64,000 nt of DNA. Source: Thermophilibacter provencensis. GTDB taxonomy: Bacteria; Actinomycetota; Coriobacteriia; Coriobacteriales; Atopobiaceae. The translations under genes were made by a program, and so were the position numbers. How positions within the stretch are numbered: position 1 is the first letter of the stretch; each line of letters begins with the position of its first letter. Of this stretch, positions 15,968-26,500 are shown in pieces. The notes under the pieces were generated by a model. It did not search any database. It was not told the DNA's origin and saw only the letters and a program-made list of their open reading frames with translations. The stretch covers positions 2,057,201 to 2,121,200 of the forward strand of contig NZ_LT671417.1 in assembly GCF_900128445.1 (NCBI RefSeq), written 5' to 3'.

Positions 15968-16717
15968 CTAGTCGATAATCCCCTCCCACGTGAGCAGCGT
16001 CTCGTTGCGGAGGAACCGGCGGAACGGGCTGAGGTCGCCCTCGAGGTGGAAGACGTCGAGCCCCGCGTGATACGCCCCGTGGTCCTGCGCGCGGATCACG
16101 ATGGGAGGCATCCCCATGGCGAGGAGCACCCCGTTCATGAGCAGCCGGGCGGTGCGGCCGTTGCCGTCCGCGAAGGGGTGGATCTCGGAGAGGCGGGCGT
16201 GAAGGTAGGCGGCGATGGTGAGATGGCGCCCTCCCGCCTCGAGCTCCGTGTTGACGTCGTCCGCGAGGACGCCCACCGCGTGCGGGACCTCGACCGCGGG
16301 GATGCCGACGCGCGCCGGGCCGCCGACGTAGTTGTCCAGCTTGAAGGCGCCCGGGCGCTCGCCCGCGAGCAGGAGCTTCTCCTTGTACGTCCCCATGGTC
16401 ACGAGCCCCTGGGCCTCCTGGATGAGCTCCTCGGAGAGGCAGGGGTCCTCGGCGAGCTTGATGCGGGCGAGGTCCCAGGAGACCTTGAGGTTGCGCGCCT
16501 CGACGAGCACCTGGACGTCGCCGGTGTAGCCCTCGACGGCGTCGCCCTTGACGATCTGGCTCACGGTGGCAAACGTGAGCTCCTCGTTCTCTATCTTCTC
16601 GGAGTTGTAGACGTAGTCGACGACAAAGTCGGCGAGCAGCTTCTCCCGGCGCTCCTCCGGAAGCGCCACCCACGTGGCGACCAGCGCGTCGTAGCGATCC
16701 TTCAGCAGGTTAGCCAT
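15968..16717 (-). CDS. Fic-domain protein, class II with N-terminal inhibitory motif
   Basis: 249 residues. The Fic core HPFADGNGRTARLLMN fits HPFx(D/E)GNGRxxR, the signature of enzymes that transfer AMP (or another nucleotide or phosphoryl group) to a target protein. Near residue 40 SEKIEN fits the inhibitory helix motif (S/T)xxxE(G/N), which in class II Fic proteins blocks productive ATP binding until released. Hence it is probably an active, self-restrained AMPylator, not a Fic/antitoxin pair. The start ATG at 16717 has GGGAGG upstream. It sits between the tRNA cluster and the defence operon. Its target is unknown. Confidence 0.88.
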   Translation of the reverse strand: MANLLKDRYDALVATWVALPEERREKLLADFVVDYVYNSEKIENEELTFATVSQIVKGDAVEGYTGDVQVLVEARNLKVSWDLARIKLAEDPCLSEELIQEAQGLVTMGTYKEKLLLAGERPGAFKLDNYVGGPARVGIPAVEVPHAVGVLADDVNTELEAGGRHLTIAAYLHARLSEIHPFADGNGRTARLLMNGVLLAMGMPPIVIRAQDHGAYHAGLDVFHLEGDLSPFRRFLRNETLLTWEGIID

Positions 16718-16820
16718 GGTGCACCTCCCATCGGACTGGTTGGTAGCATTCTACCGGCCGCCCTGGGCGAGAAGGGCGCTCGACTCTGCCAGAGGCCGCG
16801 CCCCCTCGGCGGAGGGCGCC

Positions 16821-16880
16821 GTGCAAAGGGGACAGGCACTTTTGCACGCCAGAGAAGCGTGCAAAAGTGCCTGTCCCCTT
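16821..16880. repeat. REPIN, TGCAAAA-arm subtype, between the defence operon and Fic
   Basis: Two elements in opposite orientation: GTGCAAAGGGGACAGGCAC then TTTTGCAC (16821-16847), and GTGCAAAAGTGCCTGTCCCC (16859-16880). They are near-exact complements with an 11-base spacer and would fold as one long hairpin. Confidence 0.88.
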
Positions 16881-16928
16881 ATCCGGAGGCAACTTAACGA
16901 TGCCACACACCAGTTTTAAGAAAGGACA

Positions 16929-17873
16929 TCAATCCCAGCCGTCCTCCTCTTGGAGCGACTCTAGAACAATCCCGTAGCCCCTCTTGTACGAGTGGGTAAC
17001 AATGGGGACGTACTGGACGTTGAGCCCGCTTAGGGCAATCGCCTTGGCACCCTCCCTCATTTCGTGCTTCTTTTCCTCGCAGTCCTCGTCTTTGCTTATC
17101 TCGGCGACATCGAAATATGTAACCTTATTAGGTCTCGCTGTAATGTCGACATTAGAAAAGAAGGCTGCCCTGAACGTTAGGAGCCACCAGAGGTCCAGCT
17201 CCGAGAAGGAAAGCCCCAGCCCAAGTATCGCAATATCAGAGTTGAAGAACAGAATCGGCCACTGCATTTCTGAAACTGCTACCGTCCCATTTAGTATTCG
17301 GGCGATGCGAGGACTGTCTAATTCGCATTCGTCCTTCGATCCCTTCACTAATAGGGACCTCATATGCTGGACATAGCCCATGTAATGCTCATAACCTATG
17401 CAAATCGAGGACGCAAGATTGCACACCCCATGGCAATGGAAGAAGTTCCTGCCCCCAACGACGCCCGTGGACTCAAACAGATATTTCTGCTGGGAGTTCC
17501 ACCTCCGGGCATCGTTAGGGTCCCAGCGCCCAGAAGCCTCCTCAAGAACAAAGTCGTAATTTGTGGTAATAATATTGTCAGTTTTAGTTTTATACACTGC
17601 GTGATGTAGAGGCCCAAAGTCGTATGGCGTCTCATCGAACAGACCCTTGATCTTGTTTTTTAGTTTCAGATACGAATCTTTGCCGCGACGAGAAGAGCGC
17701 TCGTTCTCCCTGGCCCCAATCATTTCAAACTGAATTGGCTGCGGAATGGCATCATTCTTGTCGTTTGTCTGAATCCGCAAGTCATCGGGGCATATTTCCT
17801 GGAGCAAGGCATCCCAGCTGCGACCTCCAGCCGCCAGGTTGAGGCCGTTACCAATCAGCAGGGTCTTTTCCAT
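16929..17873 (-). CDS. SIR2-like domain protein, last gene of the defence operon
   Basis: 314 residues. The N-terminal LLIGNGLNLAAGGRSWDALL matches the nucleotide-binding start of bacterial SIR2-like (SIR2_2) proteins. IITTNYDFVLE (Asn105) and FFHCHG (His148) match the residues needed for NAD hydrolysis in the SIR2 effectors of Thoeris ThsA and DSR systems, so an NADase role that kills or arrests infected cells is plausible. AILGLGLSFSELDLWWLL closes the fold. No second domain is seen. The ATG overlaps the res stop by one base (TAATG), so it is translated with the type III genes. Base composition is clearly more AT-rich than in the neighbouring chromosome. Confidence 0.75.
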   Translation of the reverse strand: MEKTLLIGNGLNLAAGGRSWDALLQEICPDDLRIQTNDKNDAIPQPIQFEMIGARENERSSRRGKDSYLKLKNKIKGLFDETPYDFGPLHHAVYKTKTDNIITTNYDFVLEEASGRWDPNDARRWNSQQKYLFESTGVVGGRNFFHCHGVCNLASSICIGYEHYMGYVQHMRSLLVKGSKDECELDSPRIARILNGTVAVSEMQWPILFFNSDIAILGLGLSFSELDLWWLLTFRAAFFSNVDITARPNKVTYFDVAEISKDEDCEEKKHEMREGAKAIALSGLNVQYVPIVTHSYKRGYGIVLESLQEEDGWD

Positions 17874-20800
17874 TACTCTCTCACCAACTCCAGCAGCTTC
17901 TCGTAGCTATCGACAACATCGTACTCAACGTTGGCGCCGCCCATGCTGGCAAACAGCTTCCTCGCACACGCGATCTTCGCCTGCTCGATGGGACGCAGGT
18001 CCAACGTGCTCATCGATCCCTTCGTCTCCGCGACAAAGAACACGTGCTTCACGCTCCCTTGCTTGAAGGCAATCGCCCAGTCGGGGGCGTAGTTGCCGAC
18101 CGGCGTCGGTATCTGGAATGAGCGCGGGAGTTTGGCGTAGACGACCACCTCGTCAGCCGCGTCCAGGTCCTCGGCAAACCGTCGCTCCACGGACTTCACC
18201 GCCGTCCCGTCCGGGAACACGTAGTCCTGCACGTTCTTCTTGGAACGGTAGGCACGCGCCATGCTCTCCGGCATGGTCTCCGTGAAGATAGCTGCGTCGT
18301 AGCGCTCCTCGAGCCGGTTGTAGCTGATGTGTTCTACGATCATCGTCGCCTTTTCGTCGACGATGGCATCCCCCACCTTGGCGATGAACTCCTCGGGGTT
18401 CTCCTTGAAGAGCGCGAACTTCACAGGGCTCATCTCGGAGAGAATCCTCGCCGCGCTGCGACGGGTGATCTTCGCCCGCCTTGCGACCTCGCCCACCAGG
18501 TCATATTTGACGTGGATGGGAGACACGTCAGAAAGGTTGTGCGTCTCGGTATGACTCACCTCGAAGTGGCTCTTCGAGTCAAGCTGCTCGGTGCTCCCCT
18601 CCTCGGCCTGCCCTCCCGTGACGATGCGATACGTCACCTTGGAGACCATCAGGTTGCGGTCGATATTGTCCACCGCCTTGCGCCGCAGCTCGTCACCGTC
18701 AAAGTGAACGGTATAGGCCTGCTTGAAGTTGATCTTGTTCCAGAGCTCCTGGAACTCCCTCTTTCCGAAGTTCTCGTTAAGGGGATTGGAGAGAACCTTC
18801 GCCTCGAGTCCGTTGCTCACCATATCATCGAGCGCCGAGCTGTCAAAGACGCTCGTCAGAACCGTCTCGATAAGCGGAAGCTTCTGCTCGATCACCGTAC
18901 GCGCGGCAACGGGGAGTGTCTCGATCTCCTCGCGCCTGATGCCCTCAGTCTTGAACTTGTCGGTGACGCTGCCGTCGAGGCCAACGTACTCGAGCTTCAC
19001 CAGCACGTTGTGCACGAGCTCGGCCTGCTCGCCGTCCAGCTCGAGCTTCACGCCGCCCGAGCCAACAAAGTGGAAGTCCCGGAGGAACTCCTTCGTGACC
19101 TTCTTCGGTCGCTCGCGCAGCTCGGCTCTAATGTCCTTCTGCAGGTCATTCACGAAGCTCGAGTAGCTCTCGGACGCGATAACCGTAAGCAGGTTCACCT
19201 TCTGGACCATGTCCTCGCCGAGCGCTCCAACGTCCTGACGGTCGCCCTCCTGGTTCACGCACAGGCGCATGCCGCGCCCGACCTCCTGTCGCTTGCTCGT
19301 CTCGGATCCAGACTCCTTGAGCGTGCAGATCTGGAAGACGTTGGGGTTGTCCCATCCCTCGCGAAGCGCCGAGTGGGAGAAGATGAAACGAGTGGGCTCG
19401 TCGAAGGAAAGCAGGCGCTCCTTGTTCTTGAGTATGAGGTCGTAGGCGCTCTCATCGTCGGAGTATTCCGACCCGCGCTTCGTGGCGCTATCGACCGCAC
19501 GACCCTTCTTGTCTATCGAGAAGTACCCCTTGTGCACCTGGTTTGGCTCAAACTGCTTGAGATACGAGGCATAGGAGCCAGGCGCGTCGTCCCCAATGCG
19601 GGATGAGTCGAGGCGCTCTGCCACAGCGGCAGCGTACTCCTCCTCGAATACCTTGCCATAGCCGACCGTCAGCTCCTCACCGTCATCCGAGTAGACCCGA
19701 TACTTCGCAACCTCATCGATGAAGAAGAGCGAGAGGCACTTGATGCCCCGCGAGAAAAGCTGCTCCTCCTTCTGAAGGTGACTCTTTATGGTCTCGCGAA
19801 TCTGTACGCGACGGATGTCCTCGCCCGCGGAGTCGCCAACAACCTCGCCGCAACGCAGCTCCTCACCATTGCGGAAGCGCACGTAGCCAAGGGTGCCATC
19901 CTGATCAGCGCGAATCTCAGAGACGACGAAGTCGTTGCGATATGCCTCGAGCTCGCCCGAGGCAACGTAGATGTCGTCACCCTCGTTGAACGAGCCGATG
20001 ACCTTCTTCACGCTGCCGTTGGCCATGAGCTTCTTGAACTCAATGCGCGCGACAGGAGCGGCCTTGCTCACCTTGATCTCCTGCAGGCAGAGGTAACCGT
20101 CTGTGCCGCGCATGCCGCGCACCTCGAAGCCCTTGACCTCGATCCGCTTCACGAGACGCATGTTGTAGGCATCGAGCGCGTCAAGCGCATAGACCTCGTT
20201 ATGGTGCTCCGTGTGCGTGGCCGAGTAGTTGAGCGAGAAGAGCGGGTGGAACTGCTGCATCGCCTTGCGCGTGGCGCTGTTCTTCTTCCCCATTTTCTGA
20301 GGCTCATCGAGGATGAGGATGGGGTTGGTGGCTGCAAGAACGTCAATGGGGCGCCGGCTGCCAAAGTCGTCGCGTTCGGAGAACATGATGCGGGCGGTCT
20401 TGTCTCCCCCGCGCCCCTCCTTGCTCTTGGACTCGTCAAAGGCGTTGAACGCTTGCATGTTGATGACCATGACGGAGATGTCGCTTCTGCTGGCAAAAGC
20501 ATCGAGCTCGTTCAGGCGCGAGCTGTTGTAGACAAACCACCAGATGCGCTTCCCGTAACGGTCGGCGAAGTGCCGCTCGGTGATGGCAAGCGACTTAGCC
20601 ACGCCCTCACGAATGGCGACGCTCGGCACCACGATGATGAACTTGGACCACCCGTAGCGCTTGTTGAGCTCAAAGATGGTCTCGGTATAGACGTAGGTCT
20701 TACCGGTGCCCGTCTCCATCTCAACGTCCAGCTCGCAGGCGCCAAGCGCGTGGCTGAGCTTGCCCGAACGCTCGATGCCGTTGCGGTCCTGGACCTTCTT

Positions 20801-21025
20801 GATGTTGTCGAGAAGAACGTCGGAGCCCATCGTTAACGGAGCGTTCTTGTAGCCATCCGAGTCCGCATAAACCAAATCAAGGCTCACAGTTCCGCCGACC
20901 CCGCGATTCGAACCCAGGTCACGAACGAACTGCTGCCCCTCAATCTTGGGCTGACCATCAAAGACGTCAGAGACAGCCTTAGCCGCCAAAGTCTGATACT
21001 GCTGGACCTTGAACTTGAACTCCAT
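17873..21025 (-). CDS. Type III restriction enzyme Res subunit (helicase-nuclease)
   Basis: 1050 residues. Superfamily II helicase domain: motif I EMETGTGKT (residues 103-110), motif II LDEPQ (239-243), SHSALREGWDNPNVFQ (motif V region) and SKRQEVGRGMRL (motif VI). The C-terminal PD-(D/E)xK nuclease has APDWAI (Asp982) and FVAETKGS (Glu1000, Lys1002). It would translocate and cut DNA with the Mod dimer when sites lack methylation. All key motifs are intact. It starts 3 bases after the mod stop, and its own stop overlaps the SIR2 start. Confidence 0.92.
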   Translation of the reverse strand: MEFKFKVQQYQTLAAKAVSDVFDGQPKIEGQQFVRDLGSNRGVGGTVSLDLVYADSDGYKNAPLTMGSDVLLDNIKKVQDRNGIERSGKLSHALGACELDVEMETGTGKTYVYTETIFELNKRYGWSKFIIVVPSVAIREGVAKSLAITERHFADRYGKRIWWFVYNSSRLNELDAFASRSDISVMVINMQAFNAFDESKSKEGRGGDKTARIMFSERDDFGSRRPIDVLAATNPILILDEPQKMGKKNSATRKAMQQFHPLFSLNYSATHTEHHNEVYALDALDAYNMRLVKRIEVKGFEVRGMRGTDGYLCLQEIKVSKAAPVARIEFKKLMANGSVKKVIGSFNEGDDIYVASGELEAYRNDFVVSEIRADQDGTLGYVRFRNGEELRCGEVVGDSAGEDIRRVQIRETIKSHLQKEEQLFSRGIKCLSLFFIDEVAKYRVYSDDGEELTVGYGKVFEEEYAAAVAERLDSSRIGDDAPGSYASYLKQFEPNQVHKGYFSIDKKGRAVDSATKRGSEYSDDESAYDLILKNKERLLSFDEPTRFIFSHSALREGWDNPNVFQICTLKESGSETSKRQEVGRGMRLCVNQEGDRQDVGALGEDMVQKVNLLTVIASESYSSFVNDLQKDIRAELRERPKKVTKEFLRDFHFVGSGGVKLELDGEQAELVHNVLVKLEYVGLDGSVTDKFKTEGIRREEIETLPVAARTVIEQKLPLIETVLTSVFDSSALDDMVSNGLEAKVLSNPLNENFGKREFQELWNKINFKQAYTVHFDGDELRRKAVDNIDRNLMVSKVTYRIVTGGQAEEGSTEQLDSKSHFEVSHTETHNLSDVSPIHVKYDLVGEVARRAKITRRSAARILSEMSPVKFALFKENPEEFIAKVGDAIVDEKATMIVEHISYNRLEERYDAAIFTETMPESMARAYRSKKNVQDYVFPDGTAVKSVERRFAEDLDAADEVVVYAKLPRSFQIPTPVGNYAPDWAIAFKQGSVKHVFFVAETKGSMSTLDLRPIEQAKIACARKLFASMGGANVEYDVVDSYEKLLELVRE

Positions 21026-21028
21026 AGC

Positions 21029-22933
21029 CTAGATCACCTCGACCTCGGTAATGGAGCTGTAGTTCTTGAAGATCTCGGCAAAGTTCGAGACGGCGTCGTC
21101 ACCGGTGAAGGAGGCGTCACGCATGACCGCGTAGTCGGGCTCCATCTTGGCCATTGCCGTCATAACCTCGACGGAGACGTCTCTGTCGAAGCAGGCGATC
21201 AGGCGGCCTCCGTCGACCGAGAAGACCGTGCAGCCGTCAACGTCGAGCTTCTCGATGGACGCTGAGAGCTCAATTTGCTTCTTGAGCATCACCTGAATGA
21301 TGAGGTCATCGGGAGTTCGGTCGAGCTTGAGGTTGTCGGCGTACCTGAGCACTGCGTCCTGGGAAAACTCACCCGGCTCCACGGAAACGTCCTCGAAGTT
21401 AGAGGAGTCGATCTTGAGCACGCGGAAGCCGATGTCCGGGACCCCCTTCGGCTCCTCGCCAAGCTTGAGCTGGCGGTTGGACTCCTCCACCTCAGCAGCA
21501 ATCTTCTTGCCCGCTCGGCGGATGCGCTCTTTACCTATCTCGCAGATGTTCTTGTAGCCCGCCTTGGCCGCCTCGGACTTCTCGTCGCAGACCTCTGGCA
21601 GCTGCACCATGATGAACTTACGGTTACCGCCGTCCTCGGCGTTGAGCTGCATGACGGCGTGAGCGGTCGTAGCGGAGCCAGAGAAGAAGTCGAGGACGAT
21701 AGAATCGCCAGCCAGATTAGCAAAGCGCTGTAGCATCCTCAGCAACGACGTGGGCTTTGGGCTAGAAAAGAGGTTCTTCCCCTCGAAGAGTCCTTTAACT
21801 TCCTCCACGGCGCGATGATTATCGCCACCCTCCTTATAGGAAATGATGGTCGTAGGAACCACTCCATCATCTCCAAGAGAAGTCAGATAAGTTTTTCTCG
21901 ATGGAACTGCATCCCCATTTTTACCAAACCATATCTCTCCACTCTCATCTAACTCCCTTAATTTGGCAACCGAATAACGTGGGTATGTGCCAGACGGAGG
22001 GCTCCAAACATAACCATTCGAAAAGGTGTATTGAAAAACGCCCCCTGCTTTCCCGCTTCGAGCATGGAGCGGGGTTGCTTTCCACGGTCCCCTTGGATCG
22101 TTATCTGGATTCTTGTATGCGCGATTCATCTCCTCTGACCGCGGCAACTTGCCAATTACACATCTGTCAGAACTTCTGGAATAGCAGAGAATGAAGTCAT
22201 GGTTGGCAGAGAAGAATTTTGCATCGTTTGCGCGCGTATACTTCTTTTGCCAAATCAAATTTGCAATGTGATTCTGCATTCCGAAACATTCATTACAAAT
22301 CTTTGCTATATCTGTTTGTTCAACATCATCAATTGATATGAACAGAACTCCGTCCTCGCTCAACAGATCCCTCGCGAGCAGCAGGCGCGGGTACATCATG
22401 CTGCACCAGTCGGAGTGGAAGCGGCCGTTGGACTCGGGGTTGGCAACGAGGCGTCCGCCCTCCTCATCGTAGTCGCCGCTCTCCGCGTCGTAGTCGGCCT
22501 TCGAGCGTGCAAAGTCGTCGTCGTAGATGAAGTCGTGCCCCGTGTTGTAGGGTGGGTCGATGTAGATCATTTTGACCTTGCCGGCGTAGGTGTTGCGCAG
22601 GAGCTTGAGCGCGTCGAGGTTGTCGCCCTCGATGTAGAGGTTCTGGGTCGTGTCCCAGTTCACGCTCTCCTCAGGGCACGGGCGCAGGCACTTGTCGATC
22701 TGGCGGTAAGCCTCCTGCTTGGCCTCGCGCTTGCCCGGCCAGGTGAACTGGTAGCGCTCCCTCTGGCCCTCGGCGACGTCGCCCACGCGCTCCTTCAGCG
22801 CGTCGACGTCGATGGTGTGGCGGAGGCTCCCGTCGGGCTCGCGGACCTCGGTCACGACCTCGGGGAAGAGCGCGGCAAGCCTCTCGACGTTCTCACCGAT
22901 GATGCTCTCGGTGGCGTGGGACAGCTTCTCCAT
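21029..22933 (-). CDS. Type III DNA adenine methyltransferase Mod subunit
   Basis: 634 residues. Beta-class N6-adenine methyltransferase: catalytic IDPPYNTG (residues 125-132) precedes the SAM-binding DFFSGSATTAHAV (415-427). Between them, about residues 212-375, is the target recognition domain. That part (about 21800-22340) is strikingly AT-rich compared with both flanks, suggesting it was swapped in from a different source, as is common for type III specificity. It sets both the modified sequence and the cleavage site of Res. The start ATG overlaps the DUF4391 stop by one base. Confidence 0.93.
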   Translation of the reverse strand: MEKLSHATESIIGENVERLAALFPEVVTEVREPDGSLRHTIDVDALKERVGDVAEGQRERYQFTWPGKREAKQEAYRQIDKCLRPCPEESVNWDTTQNLYIEGDNLDALKLLRNTYAGKVKMIYIDPPYNTGHDFIYDDDFARSKADYDAESGDYDEEGGRLVANPESNGRFHSDWCSMMYPRLLLARDLLSEDGVLFISIDDVEQTDIAKICNECFGMQNHIANLIWQKKYTRANDAKFFSANHDFILCYSRSSDRCVIGKLPRSEEMNRAYKNPDNDPRGPWKATPLHARSGKAGGVFQYTFSNGYVWSPPSGTYPRYSVAKLRELDESGEIWFGKNGDAVPSRKTYLTSLGDDGVVPTTIISYKEGGDNHRAVEEVKGLFEGKNLFSSPKPTSLLRMLQRFANLAGDSIVLDFFSGSATTAHAVMQLNAEDGGNRKFIMVQLPEVCDEKSEAAKAGYKNICEIGKERIRRAGKKIAAEVEESNRQLKLGEEPKGVPDIGFRVLKIDSSNFEDVSVEPGEFSQDAVLRYADNLKLDRTPDDLIIQVMLKKQIELSASIEKLDVDGCTVFSVDGGRLIACFDRDVSVEVMTAMAKMEPDYAVMRDASFTGDDAVSNFAEIFKNYSSITEVEVI

Positions 22934-23547
22934 CAGGACTCCCCCTCCAGACGGGACAGCTCCACCTCGATCGCGCGCTTGCGATCGAAGAGAGCGTTCC
23001 TCTTGGCAATTTGCTTTTCTGATCTGCGCTTTCTTTCCACCTGCTCGAGCTCGAGCCGCAGCGCCTCGCTCCGCCTCTTGCGCTCGAGGCGTCCGGCAAG
23101 GTCCACAGAGTTGGTGTCACCGAAAACGACCTGAGACACGATGGAATCCCAGAGCTCTCTTAAAGTCGATCCTGCCAACTCGAGCCTGGTGTCATCGGTC
23201 GACATCCACTCCGTCTCATAGAGGCGGTCTCGTCTGACAAGCAGCTTGCAGGACTCGTCCGATAGACAAACGAAGAGCAGCTTATTGGGTATCGAGCGGG
23301 CAACCAACTCGATTGCCTCGTAGGGAACATCGGCACCCCTGAGGTAGAGCGCGAGAACGTCTATCTCCGCCACGTCCTTGTCGCCAGGGATGTGGATGCT
23401 GGCCTCCTTGACGGAGGCGACCATCTCGATGCGCTCGATCTGCTGGACGAACTGCTCCTTGATGGCAGCCGTCGTCTTAAGGTGCTCGTAGAACGCCTTC
23501 TTGGGCATCACACGGTTGACGAGCACCGTGCTCGGCAGGTTAAGCAC
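22933..23547 (-). CDS. DUF4391 family protein in the defence operon
   Basis: 204 residues from a GTG at 23547, overlapping the helicase gene by 8 bases. It begins LNLPSTVLVNRVMPKKAFYEH, the typical DUF4391 opening with the KKxFYE motif. The C-terminal 60 residues are strongly charged and probably a coiled coil (LERKRRSEALRLELEQVERK). The family is repeatedly found next to helicases and type III Mod/Res but its biochemical role is unknown. Assignment to DUF4391 is by recollection of the family, not by search. Confidence 0.7.
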   Translation of the reverse strand: MLNLPSTVLVNRVMPKKAFYEHLKTTAAIKEQFVQQIERIEMVASVKEASIHIPGDKDVAEIDVLALYLRGADVPYEAIELVARSIPNKLLFVCLSDESCKLLVRRDRLYETEWMSTDDTRLELAGSTLRELWDSIVSQVVFGDTNSVDLAGRLERKRRSEALRLELEQVERKRRSEKQIAKRNALFDRKRAIEVELSRLEGES

Positions 23548-26500
23548 GAGGCCTCACCACCAGGAAGCAGACGAGCTCGAAGTCATCGAGGCCCGCCACG
23601 TCGTTCTCGAGGAAGCTTGTGGTGCCGCCGGAGAAGAAGCTGTCGAGGTCGGCCTCGGCCTTCTCCTCCACGATCGACTCGATGGCGCTGCGCAACAGGC
23701 CCGATGCGGCGCGCATGTCTCGCCCGTTCTTCGTAGCCTTGTTGTAGGCGCGGCAAAGTGCTGCGTCAGGCTCGGGCTTTCCCTTGCACAGGCGTCTCAT
23801 GGCGTCGAGAGACTCCTTGGGATCGAGGTAGCCATGAACGACCTCGCCCTCGTCGCTCACATATACCAAGTAGAACGGGTGAATCTGGTTGCGCGTCTTG
23901 GCGTCAAGCTCCTGGTTCACGTTGCGGAGCACAAAGATGATGCCTGGCGCGTCACCCTCCACCACGGCATCGATGCCCGTGGGAACGCTGTCGATGTTCG
24001 GGTTCTCCTGGTAGTAGGAGACCAGGTCCATACGGAAGTCGTTGAGGCCAAGGTCGGTGATGGAGACGCCGCCCGAGACGTCCTCGAGGTCCACGACCTC
24101 GTGCTTCATCTGCTCGAGCTGCTGCTTGCGATATTCGAGGTCACCCTTCTCTTCCTCGTTGATGTAGTCGTCATCGCCGGTCGAAGTCATGACGACGGCG
24201 TGCATGCGGTTCTCGACGCGCGCCTTTAGGTTGATGTAGTGATCAAGGTCTTCATCCGGCCAGAAGTTGACGAGCTGAATCACGTCGTTCTTGGAACCGA
24301 TGCGGTCAACACGGCCGAAGCGCTGGACGATGCGCACCGGGTTCCAATGGATGTCGTAGTTCACAAGATAGTCGCAGTCCTGGAGGTTCTGGCCCTCGGA
24401 GATGCAGTCCGTGGCGATGAGGATGTCGATGTCCTTGCCGCGCAGACGCGGGTAGACCTTGTCGCGGTCCTTGGAGACGGGTGAGAAGCAGGTGAGGATC
24501 TCGGAGAGGTCACCGCGAACCCCGTCAACGTTGGTCTTTCCGCCACCCGATCCCGTGACCTCTGCGACTCCCAGCCCCAGCTCGCGAGATGCAAACTCGG
24601 AAACATGCTCATAGAGGTAGTTCGCGGTGTCAGCGAAGGCGGTGAAGACGATGACCTTCTTGTTGCCCGGGTTAATGGGGTTCTCGACCTTCTCGGCAAT
24701 GAGCCGCTCAAGACGCAGGAGCTTGTCGTCATGCTCGGCATCGATGCCGCAAATCATCTCGAGCAGGCCCTCGATGGTCTGGGCATCATCACGAACGTCC
24801 TTCTCCCAGCTCTTCCAGTCAAGGTCACGAAGGTCGAACTGCGTCTTGCCGCCCACGGAGAAGTCCATGAAGTCGGCATCCTCGTAGTCAAGGTCAAAGT
24901 CTTTGCCATAAGAGGACGCATCGATACTCTTGGAGACAGCGCCCTCGGCCTTGAACACCTCGATGGTGTTGAGGCACTGATTCATTACGGAGAAGACGCG
25001 CTCGAGTGTGAGCCTGAACGACGAGACGGAGCTCTCGAGGCGCTTGAGCAGGTTGGCTGCCATGAGCTTGCGGACACCCGTCTCGCGACCGCTTGTGGTG
25101 AGGTTGCCGTTCTTGTCCTCGTACTTGCCCCGAACCGAAGGCAGCAGATAGTGCGAAGGGATGTAGACCGCAAGCTTGAGCAGGTCAAGCGAGTTTGCAA
25201 TCTCGCTGTACGTAGTGCTGTTGGGCAGCGTGGACAGTTTGGGATAGATGGAGATGGGGTCGTTGCGACGCGGGAACGGGCCGATGGCGCTCACGTCGTA
25301 GTAGCGCTGGATATGCTTGCGCGAGCGTGCAACCGTCACCTGATCGAGAACCTTGAAGAAGTCGAAGTCGAGCGAGTCGGTGAGCGCCTCGGTGCTGCGC
25401 TCCTCGGCGGGAAGCTTGGACCAGACCGTGAAGGCGCCCTGGGCGCTCTTGAACACGTCCTCGATGTTGGAAGAGAGCCCCAGCTTCTCCGACCACCCAG
25501 CCGGATCTCCCTGATAGGCAAGCCTCAGCTGGTTGCGCAGGTCCCGGAAACGGTTGTTGACGGGAGTAGCGGAGAGCATGAGCACCTTGGTAGGGACTCC
25601 ACCGCGAATGACGTGGTTGATCAGACGCTGATAGCGGTTCTCGGTACCACCGGTCCCGTCGTCCTTTGCCGCGGTTGCCGTGTCCTCACCGTTGCGGAAG
25701 TTGTGAGACTCATCGATGACGACGAGGTCATATCCTCCCCAGTTGATTGTCTCCAAGTCCATGCCCGTGACGGTCTTGCCCCGCTTGCGTGAGAGGTCGG
25801 TGTGATAGAGCACGTCATAGCGGAGGCGATCGCTGACTATGGGATTGTTGACCTGGTTGTTGCGGTACATCGTCCAGTTATCCGAAAGCTTCTTGGGACA
25901 AAGGACGAGCACGTTGCGGTTGAGCGACTCGTAGTACTTGATGACAGCAAGCGCCGTGAACGTCTTGCCAAGGCCCACGCTGTCGGCGAGGATGCAGCCG
26001 TCATAGGTCTGGAGCTTGTTGATGATGGCAAGAACCGCGTCTCTTTGGAAGTCATAGAGGAGGTTCCAGATGGCGCTTTCGCGGAATCCCGTTCCCTCCT
26101 TGGGAAGGTTGTCCACCGATACGTCGTCGAGGAACTCGTGGAAGATTCGATAAAGCGCCGCATAGTAGATGAGCTCGGGCGCATTCTCCCGATACATTGC
26201 CTGAATGTTGTCCACAACTGTATCCGTGACGTCCTCCAGCCCTCCGTTTTCCCATGCCTGATTGAACATGGCGAGGAACTGTCGAGACGTCGAGGTGTCG
26301 AGACGTGACACGCCCGTCACGGTTGGATGGTCGCCCACCCCAAGCTCCCCTACCGTAAAGCGCTGGAAGGGCATATAGGTAGAGGCGTCTTCCTTTCCGC
26401 TCACAGTCAGAGCGGGCGCCACGGGTGCCTGACCGGCTGTTGCGGACCTGAAGCGAGCCTTCTCTCTAATCCAGCTCGCACATTCAGACGCAACGGCCTT

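Noticed and set aside
15447-16717. tRNA cluster as a prophage or island attachment site
   Set aside because: No integrase and no repeat of a tRNA 3' end was found in the window.
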